Under the pieces are notes generated by a model. The model made no database searches. It was not told the DNA's origin and was given only the letters and a program-made list of their open reading frames with translations. This document shows positions 4,302-7,777 of a stretch of 7,777 nt of DNA, one piece after another. Each line of letters begins with the position of its first letter. The stretch's first letter is position 1. This stretch comes from Spirosomataceae bacterium (lineage in GTDB: Bacteria; Bacteroidota; Bacteroidia; Cytophagales; Spirosomataceae): assembly GCA_030731175.1 (NCBI GenBank), contig JANQUM010000144.1, forward strand, positions 1 to 7,777, given 5' to 3'. Both the position numbers and the translations under genes were made by a program.

Positions 4302-7031
4302 ATGAAAAGACAAATCCTCTTCCTCTCCTTTATTTTGCTATCAAAATTTGCTTTGGCTCAAGACGAAGTTCGAATAAATGCCGTGTATAATTTTGATTCC
4401 TACGATAGAATTCTTGACGATTTAGCCAATAAATATAACGCCCCAATAAAATTTGGAACGCAAGATTTCAGCAACTTATCAGGTAGCTTTATATTCAAAA
4501 ATAATACAGTATCTGAATGTCTAAGTAAACTTTTTGCCAATACTGCAATAGGTTTTAAATTTTACCAGGACGTGGATGGCTATTACAATATTGTGAAAAA
4601 TAATGTGAAAATTATTGATGCGGCGAAATACGAGAACCGCCCCATTTTTGTAGAACCAACACGGTTTAATTTTACGGTGCAAGGGAAAATTATTGATGCC
4701 CAATCGGGCGAGTCGTTGCCGTTTGCATCGGTTTCGATTCCCTTTTCATCAAACGCTACAACCACAAACGTAGATGGCTACTATACACTGCAAAATATAC
4801 CCTCCGATACGGCAATTATCACGGTTTCTTACGTGGGTTACGTAACGCAAAATGCGAGATTGAGCCCCGAAACAAAATTAAATTCATTCATAATTGAACT
4901 TACAAATTCGGCACAAAACCTCGATGAAGTAACCATCACCGCCGAACGCACTGAGGTAATTAAAGCAAACGAGGTGGTGGGAATGATAAAAATGACCCCC
5001 AGAAATATTGCCAAATTACCGAACGTTGGCGAGCGTGACCCTTTCCGTGCGTTTCAGCTTATGCCGGGCGTGAGTGCATCAAATGAGTCATCGTCTGGCC
5101 TTTATATTCGGGGCGGTACGCCAGACCAAACGCTTGTATTGTATGATGGCTTCACGGTTTATCACGTAGATCACCTCTTTGGTTTTTTCTCAGCCTTTAA
5201 TTATAACGCTATTAAAGATATTCAACTTTACAAAGGCGGGTTTGATGCTCGTTTTGGCGGCAGGATTTCGGGCGTTGCCGAAATCACGGGGAAAGACGGG
5301 AATAGCAAGCAGTTTAATGCGGGAGTTGATTTGAGCCTACTCTCAACCAACGCATTTATCGAAAGCCCTCTGGGTAAAAAATTCACCTTTTTATTAGCAG
5401 GACGACGCTCTTATCAAGGGCCGATTTACAATAAAATCTTCAGCCAATTTACAAGCGACGAAACGGAGGTCGTCCAGCAAGGACCAGGCGGTGGCGGCTT
5501 GAGAGGCAATAATATTGAAACACAACAAAAGGCTAACTCCTATTTCTATGATTTGAATGCGAAACTAACATTCAAGCCAACGGCAAAGGATAATATCTCG
5601 TTGAGCTTCTTCAATGGCACCGATAACATGGACAACTCCAGCAGCACAGACTTATCGCAGTTAGGTGGAGGCCGTTTTGCAAACCTGGGTATAGCAGTCA
5701 ATAATATCACGAACGACCTCTCGACTTGGGGAAACACCGGGGCAAGTTTGAAATGGTCGCGGCAGTGGGGAGCCAAATTTTACAGTAACTCGTTGGTGAG
5801 TTATTCTAACTATTTTAGTCAGCGTGATAACTCCCGAACGGTAAATGTTACGCGAAACGACACCACGACGGTGCGTAAAATAGGAAATTTAGAGGATAAC
5901 AACCTGCAAGACTTTACGGCGAAAGCAGATATGGAATGGAAATTTATGCCCAATAATCAGCTCGAATTTGGTGGGCAGATTTCTAAAAATACCATAAATT
6001 TTACAAATACTCAAAACGACACCACCACCATCCTGAACCGCTACGGCGAAGGCATGATAAGTTCGGCATACGTACAGGATAGGTTAAAAGCCCTTAATGG
6101 CCGCTTGCAGGTTATTCCGGGTGTCAGGTTAAATTATTTCGATGCCACCGCAAAGGTTTACGTAGAACCTCGCCTTTCTTTTAACTTCAACCTTTCAGAA
6201 CGGGTAAAACTAAAGGGAGCGGGCGGTATTTATCACCAGTTTATCAAACAAATAAACCGAGAAGATATTACGCAAGGAAACCGCAATTTCTGGATTTTAG
6301 CAGACGGGAATTCGCTTCCCGTAACTCGTTCGGAGCATATCATTATTGGTGGTAGTTACGAAACACCAAACTACTTGTTTGATGTAGAATTTTATCAGAA
6401 AAAAAACACGGGAGTAACTGAATATTCGTTGCGATTTGTGCCTCAAATTACCCCTGGACAGCGGGGCGGCGGCCTCAATGTGGAAGAAACCTTCTTTAAC
6501 GGCGACGAGACTATTCAAGGTGTGGATTTCTTGCTCCAAAAGAAATTTGGTAAGTTCAACGGCTGGCTTGGATATACCCTATCGCAAGGCTATCGAAACA
6601 TTAGCACATTCTCTGATCAAGCGTATTACTCGGATCAAGATGTTCGCCATCAATTTAAGGCGATAGGTACTTATAATTACAAAAACTGGGATTTAGCAGC
6701 GACGTGGATTTATTCTACCGGAAGGCCATATACTTCAATTATCGGAGCGTATTCAATCGAATTATTAGACGGTACTACCAAAAGCTATACCAACCCTTCT
6801 GATAAAAACGCAAACCGATTCATAGACTATCAGCGATTAGACTTATCGGCAACGTATAATTTCAGCAAAGGCAGCGTCGGCTTTTCGGTTTTCAATACCT
6901 ATAACCGCACCAATATATGGTATAAACGTTTTGAAATTATTGATGAAAGCGGCGTTTCTGCTCTTCAAACAACAGATGTGACTTACCTCGGCATAACTCC
7001 CAACATAACATTAAGTCTTAAATTACGATGA
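4302..7031 (+). CDS. TonB-dependent outer-membrane receptor with STN and carboxypeptidase-like N-terminal domains
   Basis: A 909-residue receptor that should import a large or scarce ligand across the outer membrane using TonB/ExbBD energy. A signal peptide occupies residues 1-19, with cleavage after ALA. An STN (secretin/TonB short N-terminal) domain covers about 25-98, a carboxypeptidase regulatory-like beta-sandwich about 124-200 (VQGKIIDAQSGESLPFASVSI, DGYYTLQNI), and LDEVTITAER (207-216) marks the usual plug entry. The plug covers about 220-330, with LYIRGGTPDQTLVLYDGF at 267-284 and YKGGFDARFGGRISG at 310-324. The rest is the barrel, with alternating strands and closely spaced aromatic residues. 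Length is normal for the family. The last residues NITLSLKLR form a final strand, although the terminal residue is Arg rather than an aromatic. Glycine-rich loops lie at 393-400 and 721-724. The gene overlaps the next by 4 nt (ATGA). The substrate is not predictable. An STN domain often means signalling to a FecR-type anti-sigma factor, but none is in view. Confidence 0.95.
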   Translation: MKRQILFLSFILLSKFALAQDEVRINAVYNFDSYDRILDDLANKYNAPIKFGTQDFSNLSGSFIFKNNTVSECLSKLFANTAIGFKFYQDVDGYYNIVKNNVKIIDAAKYENRPIFVEPTRFNFTVQGKIIDAQSGESLPFASVSIPFSSNATTTNVDGYYTLQNIPSDTAIITVSYVGYVTQNARLSPETKLNSFIIELTNSAQNLDEVTITAERTEVIKANEVVGMIKMTPRNIAKLPNVGERDPFRAFQLMPGVSASNESSSGLYIRGGTPDQTLVLYDGFTVYHVDHLFGFFSAFNYNAIKDIQLYKGGFDARFGGRISGVAEITGKDGNSKQFNAGVDLSLLSTNAFIESPLGKKFTFLLAGRRSYQGPIYNKIFSQFTSDETEVVQQGPGGGGLRGNNIETQQKANSYFYDLNAKLTFKPTAKDNISLSFFNGTDNMDNSSSTDLSQLGGGRFANLGIAVNNITNDLSTWGNTGASLKWSRQWGAKFYSNSLVSYSNYFSQRDNSRTVNVTRNDTTTVRKIGNLEDNNLQDFTAKADMEWKFMPNNQLEFGGQISKNTINFTNTQNDTTTILNRYGEGMISSAYVQDRLKALNGRLQVIPGVRLNYFDATAKVYVEPRLSFNFNLSERVKLKGAGGIYHQFIKQINREDITQGNRNFWILADGNSLPVTRSEHIIIGGSYETPNYLFDVEFYQKKNTGVTEYSLRFVPQITPGQRGGGLNVEETFFNGDETIQGVDFLLQKKFGKFNGWLGYTLSQGYRNISTFSDQAYYSDQDVRHQFKAIGTYNYKNWDLAATWIYSTGRPYTSIIGAYSIELLDGTTKSYTNPSDKNANRFIDYQRLDLSATYNFSKGSVGFSVFNTYNRTNIWYKRFEIIDESGVSALQTTDVTYLGITPNITLSLKLR

Positions 7032-7777
7032 AAAAATATATTTTAGCATTCCTTACATTTGTCTCTTTATCTGGCTGCGTAGATGTAAACAGCGTTATTT
7101 CACCGGGCGATAAGCCAGTAATTGAGGCGTATTTAGTTGCTGGAAGTTCGGTTAAAATGCACGTTTTTAGCGAAATTCCGTACAGTAATTCTACTGATTC
7201 TTCTTTCTCCGTTCCGATTGATGGTTTATCCATCATAATCGAAGGAAATGACGGGCGTACTTTTACCCTCACTTCCATAGGTGAAGGGCTTTATACATCG
7301 GCTTCTAATGAGCGTATCGGAGCAGCAGGTTCGGTTTACTCAATGAAATTTGCGTACAACGGGCGTACAGTTTCGGCTACCACCACCATACCGCCCCCGC
7401 CTGATGATTTCTTATCAGATAAATCAGAAGTTTCACGCACCGCTGTTGATTTAAGTGCCGGATTTGGTGGCCCACCGCCCGGCGGCCCTCCGGGAGTAGG
7501 TGGACCAGGACAACAAACACAAGTGAGTATAAACTTTTCGTGGTTAAACCCGAATACTGAATACCATTTTTTGGCTCTGCAAAGTATGGAAAGTAACCCT
7601 ACGGCAGTAGTAACGTTACCCGCAGATGCCCAAGGTTTCGGATTACGTTTTCAACGATTTACCAATAGCCCAACCCTCGAAACCAGCAATCAAGTGCAGG
7701 TACAAACATTTGAATATTTTGGAAGATACGCCGCAATTTTATACCGTGTAAACCCGGACTACGCCGCCCTCTACGAA
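7028..7777 (+). CDS. DUF4249-like lipoprotein, receptor partner (3' end outside window)
   Basis: The first 250 codons of an exported lipoprotein; the frame is open at the right edge. Residues 1-16 are a signal peptide (MKKYILAFLTFVSLSG) with lipobox LSGC, so Cys17 is lipidated. After it come CVDV, then KPVIEAYLVAGSSVKMHVFSE (29-49), then a beta-rich region with GLSIIIEGNDGRTFTLT (66-82) and YSMKFAYNGRTVSATTTIPPP (104-124). This is the typical start of DUF4249 proteins, which in Bacteroidota are encoded right after TonB receptors of this type. A Pro/Gly-rich insertion (FGGPPPGGPPGVGGPGQQ, 146-163) interrupts the domain. The ATG overlaps the receptor stop (ATGA), which fixes the start and implies translational coupling. 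It is probably a surface-exposed or periplasm-facing accessory to the receptor; its biochemical role is not established. The family call rests on the N-terminal pattern and gene order. Confidence 0.8.
   Translation, partial: MKKYILAFLTFVSLSGCVDVNSVISPGDKPVIEAYLVAGSSVKMHVFSEIPYSNSTDSSFSVPIDGLSIIIEGNDGRTFTLTSIGEGLYTSASNERIGAAGSVYSMKFAYNGRTVSATTTIPPPPDDFLSDKSEVSRTAVDLSAGFGGPPPGGPPGVGGPGQQTQVSINFSWLNPNTEYHFLALQSMESNPTAVVTLPADAQGFGLRFQRFTNSPTLETSNQVQVQTFEYFGRYAAILYRVNPDYAALYE

Noticed and set aside
7018..7278. Minus-strand 86-codon frame over the start of the DUF4249-like gene
   Set aside because: It overlaps a plus-strand gene with a proper lipoprotein signal and coupled start; no independent support.

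Overview
The window looks like chromosomal DNA of a Bacteroidota bacterium, most likely Cytophagales or a close relative; the genus cannot be fixed by eye. Supporting signs are AT-rich spacers, A-rich leaders without Shine-Dalgarno sequences, a promoter of the Bacteroidota type (TAnnTTTG), a SusC/FecA-style TonB receptor carrying a carboxypeptidase-like domain, a DUF4249-type lipoprotein partner, and an ECF sigma factor paired with a membrane protein that ends in a beta-barrel.

Layout, left to right. Positions 1-257 are non-coding. A complete short-chain dehydrogenase/reductase lies on the minus strand (258-1019). Behind it (1068-1306, minus) is a decayed C-terminal piece of a Crp/Fnr-family regulator with a likely frameshift in an A8 run. 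Next comes a minus-strand, 8-nt-overlapping pair: an ECF sigma factor (2697-3278) followed by a 439-residue protein (1385-2704). That protein has a short cytoplasmic N-terminus, one membrane helix, a long low-complexity linker and about eight beta strands at the C-terminus, the design of a dual-membrane-spanning anti-sigma factor. A 304-bp divergent spacer (3279-3582) contains an 83-bp imperfect palindrome. On the plus strand follow a lipoprotein with two PepSY-like repeats (3583-4221), a strong intrinsic terminator (4254-4293) only 8 nt ahead of a TonB-dependent receptor (4302-7031), and a 4-nt-overlapping DUF4249-like lipoprotein that runs off the right edge (7028 to 7777).

How it may work together. 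The sigma/anti-sigma pair probably senses the state of the outer membrane directly, through the anti-sigma factor's own barrel domain. The divergent lipoprotein and the receptor/DUF4249 pair are candidate targets by position only; no shared promoter motif could be shown. The receptor and DUF4249 protein form a tight cell-surface uptake unit of unknown substrate. The terminator between the lipoprotein and the receptor means the receptor is either read through at a reduced level or has a promoter that was not recognised.
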